Assembly (NCBI RefSeq): GCF_011758805.1
Contig: NZ_JAANOW010000002.1
Span: forward strand, 1-64,000
Origin: Mycolicibacterium fluoranthenivorans
GTDB lineage: Bacteria > Actinomycetota > Actinomycetes > Mycobacteriales > Mycobacteriaceae
Reading direction: 5' to 3'
DNA length: 64,000 bases
Below are positions 28,173 to 38,454 of this stretch, in pieces. The stretch's first letter is position 1; every line of letters begins with the position of its first letter. The notes under the pieces are model-generated. The model ran no database searches. It had not been told where the DNA came from and saw nothing but the letters and a program-made list of their open reading frames with translations. A program made the position numbers and the translations under genes.

Positions 28173-29491
28173 GCGGGTGCGGGGAGCCGGGTGGGTATGG
28201 CGGGATCGCCCTTGGACAGGCCCAGCCCGTCCCACGGCAGGCTGCGCAGTCCCGCCGCGACCCGGTCGCGCGCCGCAGCCAGATCGGTGTCACCGCCGAC
28301 CCGCGTCCCGGCCCGCACCAGCTCGACCGTCAGCGGCCGGGCGGTGAGCTTCCCGCCGATCTCGGGGCGGTGGCCCTGCCGGTAGACGACCTCCTCGACC
28401 ACGGTCCCGGACGGTTTGGCCAGCCGCAGCGCCGCCTTGCGCCCGCCGTGGGATTCCTTGTGCGCACTGCGCTTCTGCACGGGCCGGCCGTCGACCTCGA
28501 CCAGCTTGTAGACCATGCCCGCGGTGGGGGCGCCGGAACCCGTCACCAAGGAGGTGCCGACCCCGTAGCTGTCGACGGGCTCGGCGCGTAGCGCCGCGAT
28601 GGCGAACTCGTCGAGATCGCTGGACACCACGATCTTGGTGCCGGTGGCGCCGAGCGCATCGAGTTGGTCGCGCACCTGGCGCACCAGCACACCCAGGTCC
28701 CCTGAGTCGATGCGCACCGCACCGAGCTCCGGGCCGGCCACGGCGATGGCGTTCGCCACCCCGGCGGTGATGTCGTAGGTGTCGACCAGCAGGGTGGTGC
28801 CGACACCGAGCGCGTCGACCTGGGCCGCGAACGCGGAGCGTTCAGATCGGTCGCGCGCCGCGCGCTCGTCCGGTCCGGCATCCGTGGTGTGCAGCAGCGT
28901 GAAGGCGTGCGCACTGGTCCCGAGCGCCGGCACCCCGTACGCGCGCTGGGCGGCCAGATTCGACGTGCCGGCAAAGCCGGCGATCCAGGCGGCGCGCGCG
29001 GCGGCGATGGCGGCCTGCTCGTGGGTGCGCCGCGAGCCCATCTCGATCAGCGGCCGGCCTTCGGCGGCGCTCACCATCCGCGCGGCGGCCGAGGCGACAG
29101 CGCTGTCATGGTTGAGGATCGACAGGACAAGGGTTTCCAGGATGACGCACTCGGCGAAACTGCCGTGCACCGACAGCACCGGGGACTCCGGGAAGTACAG
29201 CTCACCCTCGGCGTAGCCGTCCACGTCACCGGCGAAGCGGTAGCTCGCCAGAAACTCCAGGGTGGCCGGGTCGAGGAAGCCGGACACCGACGCCAGGGCA
29301 TCGTCGTCGAACGTGAAGTCCTCCAGCGCCTCCAAGAAGCGGCCGGTGCCGGCCACCACGCCGTAGCGGCGGCCCTCGGGCAGGCGGCGGGCGAACACCT
29401 CGAACGTGCAGTGGCGGTGCGCGGAGCCGTCCCGCAAGGCCGCCGCGAGCATGGTCAGCTCGTACTTGTCGGTCAACAGCGCCGTACTCAT
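28169..29491 (-). CDS. pncB: Nicotinate phosphoribosyltransferase
   Basis: 440 aa. Converts nicotinate and PRPP to nicotinate mononucleotide, the entry step of NAD salvage. Family motifs: the N-terminal LLTDKYELTML, FEVFARRLPEGR, MGSRRTHEQAA, VDTYDITAG and the phosphate-binding region VVSSDLDEF. Syntenic with Rv1330c. First gene of the pncB-dinG operon, transcribed away from clpS. Confidence 0.95.
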   Translation of the reverse strand: MSTALLTDKYELTMLAAALRDGSAHRHCTFEVFARRLPEGRRYGVVAGTGRFLEALEDFTFDDDALASVSGFLDPATLEFLASYRFAGDVDGYAEGELYFPESPVLSVHGSFAECVILETLVLSILNHDSAVASAAARMVSAAEGRPLIEMGSRRTHEQAAIAAARAAWIAGFAGTSNLAAQRAYGVPALGTSAHAFTLLHTTDAGPDERAARDRSERSAFAAQVDALGVGTTLLVDTYDITAGVANAIAVAGPELGAVRIDSGDLGVLVRQVRDQLDALGATGTKIVVSSDLDEFAIAALRAEPVDSYGVGTSLVTGSGAPTAGMVYKLVEVDGRPVQKRSAHKESHGGRKAALRLAKPSGTVVEEVVYRQGHRPEIGGKLTARPLTVELVRAGTRVGGDTDLAAARDRVAAGLRSLPWDGLGLSKGDPAIPTRLPAPA

Positions 29492-29579
29492 GCGCGATCC
29501 GCCTCCGGCTCCTCGCTGATCCTCACGGAGGCAACCGTAACTGCACCGTTCCGATTCTCTGCGCGTGAACGCGCCCCGG

Positions 29580-29585
29580 TATCCT
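29580..29585 (+). promoter_or_regulatory. -10 element of a probable leaderless clpS promoter
   Basis: TATCCT (TANNNT) with 7 bp to the ATG at 29593. The spacing places the transcription start at the A of the start codon. No ribosome-binding site is seen. Confidence 0.5.
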
Positions 29586-29592
29586 CAGCGGC

Positions 29593-29907
29593 ATGGTTAC
29601 CCCAGCGCGGACTCGTCCGGGTACCCGTGAGGAGCACAAGGCCGACACCGGTCACGAGGAAGACGCCGCGACCGACAGCCCCTGGGTGACGATCGTCTGG
29701 GACGACCCGGTCAACCTGATGTCCTACGTGACGTATGTCTTCCAGAAGCTGTTCGGCTACAGCGAGCCGCACGCGACCAAGCTGATGCTTGAGGTGCACA
29801 ACGACGGCAAGGCGGTCGTGTCCGCGGGCAGCCGTGAATCCATGGAGGTCGACGTGACCAAACTTCACGCGGCCGGGCTGTGGGCGACGATGCAGCAGGA
29901 CCGCTGA
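29593..29907 (+). CDS. clpS: ATP-dependent Clp protease adaptor ClpS
   Basis: 104 aa. Delivers N-degron substrates to ClpC1P1P2. The binding-pocket region [15 protein letters not shown] and [14 protein letters not shown] are conserved, after a disordered N-terminal tail. First gene of a run reaching cysM: gap of 4 bp to the next gene. Start ATG 29593, with a leaderless promoter proposed. Confidence 0.95.
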   Translation: MVTPARTRPGTREEHKADTGHEEDAATDSPWVTIVWDDPVNLMSYVTYVFQKLFGYSEPHATKLMLEVHNDGKAVVSAGSRESMEVDVTKLHAAGLWATMQQDR

Positions 29908-29911
29908 GCGC

Positions 29912-30490
29912 GTGCGTAAGTGGAAGCGGGTCGACGGCCCGGCAGGTCCGCGGTTCCGTTCGTCGCTGGCCGCCCATGAGGCGGCGCTGCTGCGCAATCT
30001 GGTGACCTCGATGGTGGAGATGCTCGCCGACCGCGAATCCTCGGCCCCGTCCGACGAGCTCGCCGATATCACCGGCATCCGGACCGGGCATTCACAGCCG
30101 CCCGAGGACGAAACCATGAAACGGCTGCTGCCCGACTTCTATCGGTCCCGCAGCGAGCATCCGGCCGGCGCCACCGCCGCCGAGAGCCTCAACCGCGCGC
30201 TGCGCAGCCTGCATGAGCCCACCATTCTCGACGCGAAACGTGAAGCGGCGCAACGACTGTTGGCGACCCTGCCGGAGGGTGGCGGCAAGCTCGAACTGGC
30301 CGAAGCCGACGCGCAGGCCTGGGCATCGGCGGTCAACGACGTGCGGCTGGCGCTGGGCACGATGCTCGATATCGGGCCCGACGGTCTGGACCGACTGCCG
30401 CCCGAGCATCCGATGGCCGGCCACCTCGACGTCTATCAGTGGCTGACGGTGCTGCAGGAGTATCTGGTGCTCGGCATGATGGGTAGGTAG
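29912..30490 (+). CDS. DUF2017 family protein (Rv1332 type)
   Basis: 192 aa, function unknown. Conserved actinobacterial protein found next to clpS; the sequence is mostly helical with no catalytic motif I can recognise. The GTG start is 4 bp after clpS and the stop 2 bp before the next GTG, so it is co-translated with its neighbours. Confidence 0.85.
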   Translation: MRKWKRVDGPAGPRFRSSLAAHEAALLRNLVTSMVEMLADRESSAPSDELADITGIRTGHSQPPEDETMKRLLPDFYRSRSEHPAGATAAESLNRALRSLHEPTILDAKREAAQRLLATLPEGGGKLELAEADAQAWASAVNDVRLALGTMLDIGPDGLDRLPPEHPMAGHLDVYQWLTVLQEYLVLGMMGR

Positions 30491-30492
30491 AC

Positions 30493-31554
30493 GTGACCGA
30501 GGCAGAGCGCAGCGATTTCGGATCGATCACCGATGTGGCGGGCATCCTCGTCGGCCACCATCACCGCATCGACACGGACGCCACTCTGGGCAGCGGATGG
30601 GCCTGCGGTACCACGGTCGTGGTGGCCCCACCGGGCACCACGGCCGCGGTGGACTGCCGGGGCGGTGCACCGGGTAGCCGCGAGACCGATCTGCTCGACC
30701 CGGCCAACAGCGTCCGGCACGTGGACGCCGTGGTGCTCACCGGCGGCAGCGCCTACGGGCTGGCCGCCGCAGACGGCGTGATGACCTGGCTGGAGGAGCG
30801 CGGGCGCGGGGTCGCGATGGACGGCGGCGTCGTGCCGATCGTGCCCGCGGCGGTGATCTTCGACCTGCCGGTCGGGGGCTGGGGTTGCCGGCCCACCGCG
30901 GAGTTCGGTTATGCGGCCGCACGGGCCGCCACCACCGAGGTGGCGATCGGCAACGTGGGCGCCGGGGCGGGGGCCCGCGCCGGTGTGCTCAAGGGCGGAC
31001 TGGGTACCGCGTCGATCACGTTGCCCGATATCGGTGTCACCGTCGGTGCGGTGGTCGCGGTCAATCCCGGCGGCAACGTCGTGGACCCGAAGACCGGCCT
31101 GCCGTGGATGGCCGACCTGATCGCCGAGTTCGGGCTGACCCCGCCGCCCGCCGACCAGATCGCGGCGTATGCGGCGTTGGACAAGAAGAGCGGTCCGCTC
31201 AACACCACCGTCGCGGTGGTGGCCACCGACGCGGCGCTGAGCCCCGCGGGCTGCCGGCGGGTCGCCGTCGCCGCCCAGGACGGTCTTGCCCACGCGATCC
31301 GTCCCGCACACACCCCGCTGGACGGCGATACGGTGTTCGCGCTGGCAACCGGCGCGGTGCAGGTGCCGCCGAACCCGAAGACGCCGGTGGCGATGTCGCC
31401 GGAAACGGCGGTTGTCACCGCGGTCGGGGCCGCGGCGGCGGATTGCCTGGCGCGGGCGGTCCTGGTAGGAGTGCTGGCAGCCGAGTCGGTCGCCGGAATA
31501 CCGACGTACCGCGGCCTGTTGCCGGGAGCATTCCCACGACGAACGGAGACCTGA
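30493..31554 (+). CDS. P1 family (DmpA-like, S58) self-processing peptidase
   Basis: 353 aa. Ntn-fold aminopeptidase family that cuts itself to expose a Ser/Thr nucleophile. The expected cleavage region is GPLNTTVAVVATDA, with Thr238 or Thr239 as nucleophile. Upstream Gly-rich motifs LTGGSAYGLAAADG and GNVGAGAGARAG are typical. Syntenic with Rv1333 and packed between DUF2017 and mec with gaps of 1-2 bp. The physiological substrate is unknown. Confidence 0.9.
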   Translation: MTEAERSDFGSITDVAGILVGHHHRIDTDATLGSGWACGTTVVVAPPGTTAAVDCRGGAPGSRETDLLDPANSVRHVDAVVLTGGSAYGLAAADGVMTWLEERGRGVAMDGGVVPIVPAAVIFDLPVGGWGCRPTAEFGYAAARAATTEVAIGNVGAGAGARAGVLKGGLGTASITLPDIGVTVGAVVAVNPGGNVVDPKTGLPWMADLIAEFGLTPPPADQIAAYAALDKKSGPLNTTVAVVATDAALSPAGCRRVAVAAQDGLAHAIRPAHTPLDGDTVFALATGAVQVPPNPKTPVAMSPETAVVTAVGAAAADCLARAVLVGVLAAESVAGIPTYRGLLPGAFPRRTET

Positions 31555-31555
31555 C

Positions 31556-31972
31556 GTGTTGGTGATCCGCGCAGACCTGGCGGACGCCATGGTCGCCCAC
31601 GCGCGCGCCGACCACCCCGACGAGGCGTGTGGTGTCATCGCCGGGCCGGAGGGTTCGGATCAGCCTGAGCGTTTCATCCAGATGATCAATGCCGAGCGCT
31701 CGCCGACGTTCTACCGGTTCGACTCGGCCGAGCAGCTCAAGGTGTGGCGCGAGATGGACGATAACGACGAGGTTCCCGTCGTCATCTATCACTCGCATAC
31801 CGCCACCGAGGCCTACCCGAGCCGCACCGACATCTCGTTCGCCTCCGAACCTGATGCGCACTACGTCCTGGTCTCGACCCGCGATCCCGACGAACACGAG
31901 TTGCGCAGCTACCGCATCGTCGACGGGGTCGTCACCGAAGAACCCGTATCCATCGTTGAGAACTACCAGTAA
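31556..31972 (+). CDS. mec: Mec: CysO-cysteine hydrolase (JAMM metalloprotease)
   Basis: 138 aa. Releases L-cysteine from the CysO-cysteine adduct. The JAMM zinc motif is complete: Glu23 upstream, then H79-x-H81-x7-S89-x2-D92. Start GTG 31556, 1 bp after the peptidase stop. It forms a pathway block with cysO and cysM. Matches Rv1334. Confidence 0.95.
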   Translation: MLVIRADLADAMVAHARADHPDEACGVIAGPEGSDQPERFIQMINAERSPTFYRFDSAEQLKVWREMDDNDEVPVVIYHSHTATEAYPSRTDISFASEPDAHYVLVSTRDPDEHELRSYRIVDGVVTEEPVSIVENYQ

Positions 31973-31981
31973 GGAACGACC

Positions 31982-32254
31982 GTGGCAGTAACCGTCTCGA
32001 TCCCCACCATCCTGCGTCCGCACACCGGCGGCGAGAAGCGGGTCAGCGCCGACGGCGCCACGCTGGCCGCCGTCATCAGTGACCTGGAGGCCAACCACGC
32101 CGGCATCTCCGAGCGTTTGGTGGACAACGGCAAGCTGCACCGCTTCGTCAACATCTATGTCAACGACGAGGACGTGCGGTTCTCCGGCGGTCTGGACACC
32201 CCGATCAGTGACGGCGACTCGGTCACCATCCTGCCTGCCGTCGCAGGCGGCTGA
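31982..32254 (+). CDS. cysO: CysO ubiquitin-like sulfur carrier protein
   Basis: 90 aa beta-grasp protein ending in the required diglycine (AVAGG). The C-terminal Gly is converted to a thiocarboxylate that donates sulfur to CysM. TAAGGA, partly within the mec stop, serves as the ribosome site. Lies between mec and cysM. Confidence 0.96.
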   Translation: MAVTVSIPTILRPHTGGEKRVSADGATLAAVISDLEANHAGISERLVDNGKLHRFVNIYVNDEDVRFSGGLDTPISDGDSVTILPAVAGG

Positions 32255-33226
<972 letters not shown>

Positions 33227-33296
33227 TCGAACGACGATCAAGCGGGGAGGGACGAGCCGCGCTGAGGAGTTCGACGATCGTGCCTGAGGAGTTCGC

Positions 33297-33956
33297 GTGA
33301 GCCTCCCGGTTCCGCAGGAGAAGAAGCCGGTCGCCTGGAAGCTCGGCGGCGCGACGGTCCTTGCGTTCGTCGCGTTGCTGTATGTCATCGAAGCGGTCGA
33401 CGCCACGGTGTACCGCGGCGGGCTCGACCAGGACGGCATCCAGCCGCTGCGGACCGATGGGCTGTGGGGAATCCTGTGGGCGCCGCTGCTGCACGGCGGT
33501 TGGCCACACCTCGTCGCGAACACCGTGCCGGCGCTTCTCTTCGGCTTCCTCGCCAGCCTGTCGGGATACGGACGCTTCCTCGGTGCCACCGCCATCATCT
33601 GGATTCTCGGTGGACTGGGCACGTGGCTCATCGGGAACCTCGGCGCGCACTGCCCGTACGTGGGGGTGCACTGCACCACCACACACATCGGCGCCTCCGG
33701 ACTGATCATGGGCTGGCTGACGTACGTCATCGTGCTCGGTTTCTTCACCCGGACCGTGTGGCAGATCGTGGTCGGGGTGGTGGTGGCGTTCATCTACGGC
33801 GGTGTGCTGTTCGGTGTGCTGCCCGGTACTCCGGGAGTGTCGTGGCAGGGGCATCTCTGTGGGGCGCTGGCGGGAATCTTCGCCGCCTATGTGCTCTCCG
33901 GTCGCGAACGCAAGACCAGGGAGCGCCGGAAGAATGTGGCCCCGCTGGGCAGTTGA
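33297..33956 (+). CDS. Rhomboid family intramembrane serine protease (Rv1337 type)
   Basis: 219 aa with about six membrane helices. The catalytic dyad is visible as Ser in HIGASGLIMGW and His in WQGHLCGALAG. A GAGGAG ribosome site precedes the GTG at 33297. In M. tuberculosis the next gene is murI; here no murI follows, only 124 bp before the Rv1339 gene. Confidence 0.9.
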   Translation: MSLPVPQEKKPVAWKLGGATVLAFVALLYVIEAVDATVYRGGLDQDGIQPLRTDGLWGILWAPLLHGGWPHLVANTVPALLFGFLASLSGYGRFLGATAIIWILGGLGTWLIGNLGAHCPYVGVHCTTTHIGASGLIMGWLTYVIVLGFFTRTVWQIVVGVVVAFIYGGVLFGVLPGTPGVSWQGHLCGALAGIFAAYVLSGRERKTRERRKNVAPLGS

Positions 33957-34080
33957 CGGCATGTTTGCTGGGCCGTCCGCGGTGCGGTACGCGTCACTGC
34001 GCGCAGGTGAAAATGAATCTTGTCGCGTATTGCGGTGATGCTTTCGTCGCCCGGATAGCAGACGTGGCAAGCTAGACGGC

Positions 34081-34848
34081 GTGCGAATCACCGTACTGGG
34101 TTGTTCCGGCAGTGTTGTCGGGCCCGATTCGCCGGCGTCCGGTTACCTGCTGACCGAACCCGACACCACGCCGATGGTCATCGACTTCGGCGGCGGAGTG
34201 CTGGGCGCGTTGCAGCGACACGCAGACCCCGGCGCGGTGAACGTCCTGCTGTCGCACCTGCACGCCGACCACTGTCTCGATATGCCGGGCCTGTTCGTCT
34301 GGCGCCGGTATCACCCCAATCCGCCGACGGGCCGAGCCCTGCTGTACGGGCCGACGCACACCTGGGAACGCCTCGGTGCGGCCTCCTCGCCCGAGGGCGG
34401 GGAGATCGACGACATCTCCGACATCTTCGATGTGCAGCCGTGGGTCGACGGGCAGCCCGTCGTCCTGGGTGCGCTCACGGTGGAACCCCGCCTGGTCTGT
34501 CATCCGACGGAGTCCTACGGCATGCGCTTCACCGACCGTGACGGCGTGACGTTCGCCTACAGCGGTGACACCGGCATCTGCGACGCCGTCGTCGAACTGG
34601 CCCGGGGGGTGGACGTCTTCCTGTGCGAGGCATCTTGGACCCACGCTCCGGACCGCCCGCCGAAGTTGCACCTGTCCGGGACCGAAGCCGGCCAGATCGC
34701 GGCCCGCGCCGGCGTGGGTGAACTGCTGCTCACCCACATCCCGCCGTGGACCTCGCGCGAGGACGTCATCAGCGAGGCGAAAGCCGAATTCGACGGCCCG
34801 GTGCACGCCGTGGTGTGCAACGAGACGATCGACATCACGCGCCACTGA
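34081..34848 (+). CDS. Metallo-beta-lactamase-fold cyclic-nucleotide phosphodiesterase (Rv1339 type)
   Basis: 255 aa. The metal site H59-x-H61-x-D63-H64 (SHLHADH), a further Asp in YSGDTG and His in LTHIPP mark the MBL phosphodiesterase fold. Rv1339 is described as an atypical class II cAMP phosphodiesterase, so this protein probably lowers cAMP made by cyclases such as the one at 10306. GTG start. It stands next to rph with a 22-bp gap. Confidence 0.9.
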   Translation: MRITVLGCSGSVVGPDSPASGYLLTEPDTTPMVIDFGGGVLGALQRHADPGAVNVLLSHLHADHCLDMPGLFVWRRYHPNPPTGRALLYGPTHTWERLGAASSPEGGEIDDISDIFDVQPWVDGQPVVLGALTVEPRLVCHPTESYGMRFTDRDGVTFAYSGDTGICDAVVELARGVDVFLCEASWTHAPDRPPKLHLSGTEAGQIAARAGVGELLLTHIPPWTSREDVISEAKAEFDGPVHAVVCNETIDITRH

Positions 34849-34858
34849 GCCCACCGGC

Positions 34859-34864
34859 TAGGGT
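34859..34864 (+). promoter_or_regulatory. -10 element of a probable leaderless rph promoter
   Basis: TAGGGT (TANNNT) followed by 6 bp and the GTG of rph. It lies in the 22-bp gap after the Rv1339 gene, so rph-rdgB may have their own start of transcription. No Shine-Dalgarno sequence is present. Confidence 0.45.
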
Positions 34865-34870
34865 TGGCCC

Positions 34871-35653
34871 GTGTCCAGACGAGAAGACGGCAGGCTTGAC
34901 GACGAGCTGAGGCCGGTGGTCATCACCCGCGGCTTCACCACCCATCCCGCGGGATCGGTGCTGGTCGAATTCGGTCAAACCCGGGTCATGTGCACGGCTT
35001 CGGTGACCGAAGGCGTCCCGCGCTGGCGCAAGGGCTCCGGACTCGGCTGGCTCACCGCCGAATACGCGATGCTGCCCGCGGCCACCCACAGCCGCTCCGA
35101 CCGCGAGTCGGTCAAGGGCCGCGTCGGTGGACGCACGCAGGAGATCAGCCGGCTGATCGGCCGGTCGCTGCGCGCCTGCATCGATCTGCGGGCGCTGGGG
35201 GAGAACACCATCGCGATCGACTGCGATGTGCTGCAGGCCGACGGTGGTACCCGTACCGCGGCGATCACCGGTGCCTATGTCGCGCTCTCCGACGCGATAA
35301 CCTACCTCGCCGCTGCGGGCAAGCTCTCCGACCCGCGGCCGCTGTCCTGCGCCATCGCCGCGGTGTCGGTCGGTGTCGTCGACGGGCGCGTCCGGACCGA
35401 TCTGCCCTATACCGAGGACTCGCGCGCCGAAGTCGACATGAACGTCGTCGCGACCGATACCGGCACTCTGGTCGAGGTCCAGGGCACCGGTGAAGGGGCG
35501 ACGTTCCCGCGCTCCACGCTGGACAAGCTGCTCGACGCGGCGCTCGCCGCATGCGATCAGTTGTTCGCCCTGCAGCGCGCGGCGCTCGAGCTGCCGTATC
35601 CGGGTGTGCTGCCCGAGCCGACCGGGCCGGCGAAGAAAGCGTTCGGAAGCTGA
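34871..35653 (+). CDS. rph: Ribonuclease PH
   Basis: 260 aa. Phosphate-dependent 3'-5' exoribonuclease that trims tRNA precursors. Conserved features: [18 protein letters not shown], the [18 protein letters not shown] phosphate/RNA-binding stretch, [17 protein letters not shown] and [10 protein letters not shown]. Overlaps rdgB by 4 bp. Confidence 0.96.
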   Translation: MSRREDGRLDDELRPVVITRGFTTHPAGSVLVEFGQTRVMCTASVTEGVPRWRKGSGLGWLTAEYAMLPAATHSRSDRESVKGRVGGRTQEISRLIGRSLRACIDLRALGENTIAIDCDVLQADGGTRTAAITGAYVALSDAITYLAAAGKLSDPRPLSCAIAAVSVGVVDGRVRTDLPYTEDSRAEVDMNVVATDTGTLVEVQGTGEGATFPRSTLDKLLDAALAACDQLFALQRAALELPYPGVLPEPTGPAKKAFGS

Positions 35654-36264
35654 GCCGGCTGCTCGTCGCCAGTCGCAACGCCAAGAAGCTGGCCGAACTG
35701 CGGCGGGTGCTCGACGCAGCCGGGGTGTCCGGACTGGAGCTGCTGTCGCTCGACGATGTGCCCGCCTTCGACGAGGCACCCGAGACGGGGGCGACGTTCG
35801 AGGAGAACGCGTTGGCCAAGGCACGGGATGCGTTCGCCGCGACCGGCCTACCGGCGGTGGCCGACGATTCCGGGCTGACCGTCGACGCACTGAACGGTAT
35901 GCCGGGGGTGCTGTCGGCGCGCTGGGCCGGGCGGCACGGCGACGATGTGGCCAATCTCGAACTGCTGCTGGGACAACTGCGCGATGTGCCTGATGAACGT
36001 CGCGGTGCGGCGTTCGTGTCGGCATGTGCGCTGGTTTTCGGTCCAGGCGACCAGGACGAGGTGGTGGTCCGCGGGGAGTGGCCCGGCGCGATCGCCCGCG
36101 CACCGCGCGGTGACGGCGGGTTCGGCTACGACCCGATTTTCGTGCCGGCCGGATCGCAGCGTTCGGCGGCCGAACTCAGCCCGGCCGAAAAGGATGCGGC
36201 GTCGCACCGCGGCCGCGCCCTGGGTCTGCTGGTGCCGGCGCTGCGCGCGCTGAATTTTACATAG
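35650..36264 (+). CDS. rdgB: XTP/dITP diphosphatase (RdgB/HAM1)
   Basis: 204 aa. Hydrolyses non-canonical purine triphosphates (ITP, XTP) to prevent their incorporation. Motifs [34 protein letters not shown] and GFGYDPIF are present. No ATG or GTG lies at the conserved N-terminus. A CTG at 35650 overlaps the rph stop as CTGA, mirroring the usual ATGA/GTGA couplings, and gives the expected length. The next in-frame ATG (35551) would add 33 unrelated residues inside rph. The CTG start is inferred. Confidence 0.9.
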   Translation: MSRLLVASRNAKKLAELRRVLDAAGVSGLELLSLDDVPAFDEAPETGATFEENALAKARDAFAATGLPAVADDSGLTVDALNGMPGVLSARWAGRHGDDVANLELLLGQLRDVPDERRGAAFVSACALVFGPGDQDEVVVRGEWPGAIARAPRGDGGFGYDPIFVPAGSQRSAAELSPAEKDAASHRGRALGLLVPALRALNFT

Positions 36265-36279
36265 ACAAACTAACGTGTA

Positions 36280-37743
36280 ATGCTCGCGGCCGTGAGTTCA
36301 CGCGGCTGGGGTTCGACGCATCCACGCGTGCTCATCGCCGTGCTGTCGGCCGCGGGCATCGGTGTGTCCCTGATGCAGACCCTGATCATCCCGCTGGTGC
36401 CGGAACTGCCGAAGCTGCTGGACACCGATCCCGCCAACGCCTCATGGGCCATCACTGCGACGCTGCTCACCGCGGCGGTGGCGACCCCGGTGTTCGGCCG
36501 CCTCGGCGATATCTACGGACCCAAGCGGGTGTTGATCGCGTGCGCGCTGCTGCTGACCGCGGGGTCGCTGGTGTGCGCGGTGACATCGTCGCTGGTGCCC
36601 TTCATCGCCGGTCGTGGCCTGCAGGGGCTCGCGATTCCGATCATCCCGCTGGGCATCAGCGTGTTGCGCGCCTCGGTGCCGGCCGAGAAGGTCGGTGCCG
36701 CAATGGGTTTGATGAGCTCATCGCTCGGGGTGGGTGGGGCGCTCGGGCTGCCGTTGTCGGCGGCCATCGCCCAGCACTTCACCTGGCATGCGTTGTTCTG
36801 GGTGGCCGCGGGGCTGGGCGTCGGTGCGCTCGCCATGTTCGTGTTCCTGGTGCCGTCGGTGCCGGCCACCTCCACCGACCGTCTCGACCCGCTGGGCGCG
36901 CTGCTGCTCGCGGCGGGGCTGGTCACGTTGTTGCTGGGTATCACCAAGGGCCGTGCGTGGGGCTGGACCTCGGCGACCACGACGGGGATGTTCGCTTCCT
37001 CGCTGGTGGTGTTCGCCCTGTTCGCGGTGTGGCAGCTGCGTTTCGACTCGCCGATCGTCGACCTGCGTACGACGGTGCGTCGGCCCGTGCTGACCACCAA
37101 CATCGCCTCGATCGGCGTCGGGTTCGCCATGTTCGCGCTGTCGCTGATCGCACCGCAGATCCTGGAGCTACCGGCCGGCACCGGCTACGGACTCGGGATG
37201 AGCATGCTCGAAGCTGGGCTCTGGATGGCGCCGGGCGGGCTGGCGATGATGGTGACCGCACCCATCGCGGCGCGTGTCATGGCCGCGCGCGGACCGCGGT
37301 TCACCTTGTTCGTCGGCTGCGCGGTCATTGCCGGTGGCTATCTCGCCGGGCTCTGGCTGCTCGGCGGCGGGCCACAGGTGATGGTGCTCAACGTACTGGT
37401 GAGTGTCGGGGTGGGTTTCGCCTATGCGTCCATGCCCACGTTGATCAACGCGGCGGTGCCGATCTCGGAGACCGCGGCGGCCAACGGCATCAATGCGCTC
37501 GCGCGATCGCTGGGAACGTCGATCTCCAGTGCCGTGATCGGTGCGGTGCTGGCCGGGCTGACGATATCCGCGGGTGGGCGCGCGGTGCCCACCTTGGAGG
37601 CCTTCCGGGCCGCGCTGTGGATCGCGGCGGGCGTCGCCGCCCTGGCCGGGATGCTGGCGTTGTTGATCCCGCTCGCGCGCCCGGCAGAGGCTACAGACCG
37701 AAGCGCTTCTTCACGTCTTGCGTCTGGAAGTGCTCGACGATGA
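36280..37743 (+). CDS. MFS transporter, DHA2-like drug exporter
   Basis: 487 aa with about 14 membrane helices. The motif A-like segment GRLGDIYGPKRV between helices 2 and 3 marks the major facilitator fold; 14 helices suggest the DHA2 drug:proton antiporter group. Not part of the M. tuberculosis gene order here (rdgB is followed by Rv1342c), so it is an insertion. Start ATG 36280, or GTG 36292. The 3' end overlaps the convergent DUF3817 gene by 53 bp. Confidence 0.88.
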   Translation: MLAAVSSRGWGSTHPRVLIAVLSAAGIGVSLMQTLIIPLVPELPKLLDTDPANASWAITATLLTAAVATPVFGRLGDIYGPKRVLIACALLLTAGSLVCAVTSSLVPFIAGRGLQGLAIPIIPLGISVLRASVPAEKVGAAMGLMSSSLGVGGALGLPLSAAIAQHFTWHALFWVAAGLGVGALAMFVFLVPSVPATSTDRLDPLGALLLAAGLVTLLLGITKGRAWGWTSATTTGMFASSLVVFALFAVWQLRFDSPIVDLRTTVRRPVLTTNIASIGVGFAMFALSLIAPQILELPAGTGYGLGMSMLEAGLWMAPGGLAMMVTAPIAARVMAARGPRFTLFVGCAVIAGGYLAGLWLLGGGPQVMVLNVLVSVGVGFAYASMPTLINAAVPISETAAANGINALARSLGTSISSAVIGAVLAGLTISAGGRAVPTLEAFRAALWIAAGVAALAGMLALLIPLARPAEATDRSASSRLASGSARR

Positions 37744-38035
37744 TGCCCAGCAGCGGCACCGTGCCGGAGATCAGCGTGCCGATCGCCCGGCCGATGGGCC
37801 AACGGGCCTTGACCGCCAGGTTCGCGGTGCAGAGCAGGTAGACGAAGTACACCCAGCCGTGCACGATGCCGATCCAGCTGAGGGAGGCGTCCTTGAAGAT
37901 GTACTTCATCACCATCTCGTAGCACAGCGCGATCAGCCACAGACCCGTCGCCCACGCCATCACGCGGTAGCTCAGCAGAGCTTTGCGGATCGACTCGACG
38001 GGGGCGGCCGAGGCCGGCGTTTCGGGGGTGCTCAT
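37691..38035 (-). CDS. DUF3817 family membrane protein (Rv1342c type)
   Basis: 114 aa, three membrane segments, DUF3817 pattern (YEMVMKYIFKD, IGIVHGWVYFVYLL). Function unknown. Its ATG overlaps the stop of the upstream lprD-like gene (ATGA). A distant paralogue is at 14780. Confidence 0.88.
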   Translation of the reverse strand: MSTPETPASAAPVESIRKALLSYRVMAWATGLWLIALCYEMVMKYIFKDASLSWIGIVHGWVYFVYLLCTANLAVKARWPIGRAIGTLISGTVPLLGIIVEHFQTQDVKKRFGL

Positions 38036-38397
38036 TCGGTGTCTTCCTTATCTGTTTTCGCAAGCTCGGCGAGGTAGGCGTTGTACTCGCGCAGGGTCGG
38101 GTCGTCGTCGTCGGCTGCGGAGGCCTGTCTGGGGCGTTCGGGCAGCAGGCCGGCGGGGATCTCGGAGTCGGGCTTGGGCTCGGCCGGCGGCGCCTCATCC
38201 AGGCGCACGAACTTGTAGTACGCGTACACGCAGAAGCCGGCGAACATCGGCCACTGCAGCGCGTAGCCGAGATTCTGGAAGCTGCCCGAGGAGGATTCGA
38301 AGCGGGTCCACTGCCACCACGCCAGAAGCAGGCAGCCGACGGCGCCGAGGATCACCAGCGCGATGAGCGCCGGCCTCCTACGCCGTGTAGTGGACAT
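38032..38397 (-). CDS. LprD-like membrane protein (Rv1343c type)
   Basis: 121 aa. A positively charged N-terminus and one hydrophobic segment (ALIALVILGAVGCLLLAWWQW) containing a Cys, then a second hydrophobic stretch (YALQWPMFAGFCVYAYY) and an acidic tail (DDDDPTLREYNAYLAEL). The Cys context GAVGC partly fits a lipobox, so lipidation is possible but unproven. Operon with the DUF3817 gene, as Rv1343c-Rv1342c. It is the last gene matching the M. tuberculosis order. Confidence 0.85.
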   Translation of the reverse strand: MSTTRRRRPALIALVILGAVGCLLLAWWQWTRFESSSGSFQNLGYALQWPMFAGFCVYAYYKFVRLDEAPPAEPKPDSEIPAGLLPERPRQASAADDDDPTLREYNAYLAELAKTDKEDTE

Positions 38398-38454
38398 GGG
38401 TCAACGGTACCGTGCGGGTTTCGGGCGTTGGCTGGTCGGCGGGCTCTGAGGTAG

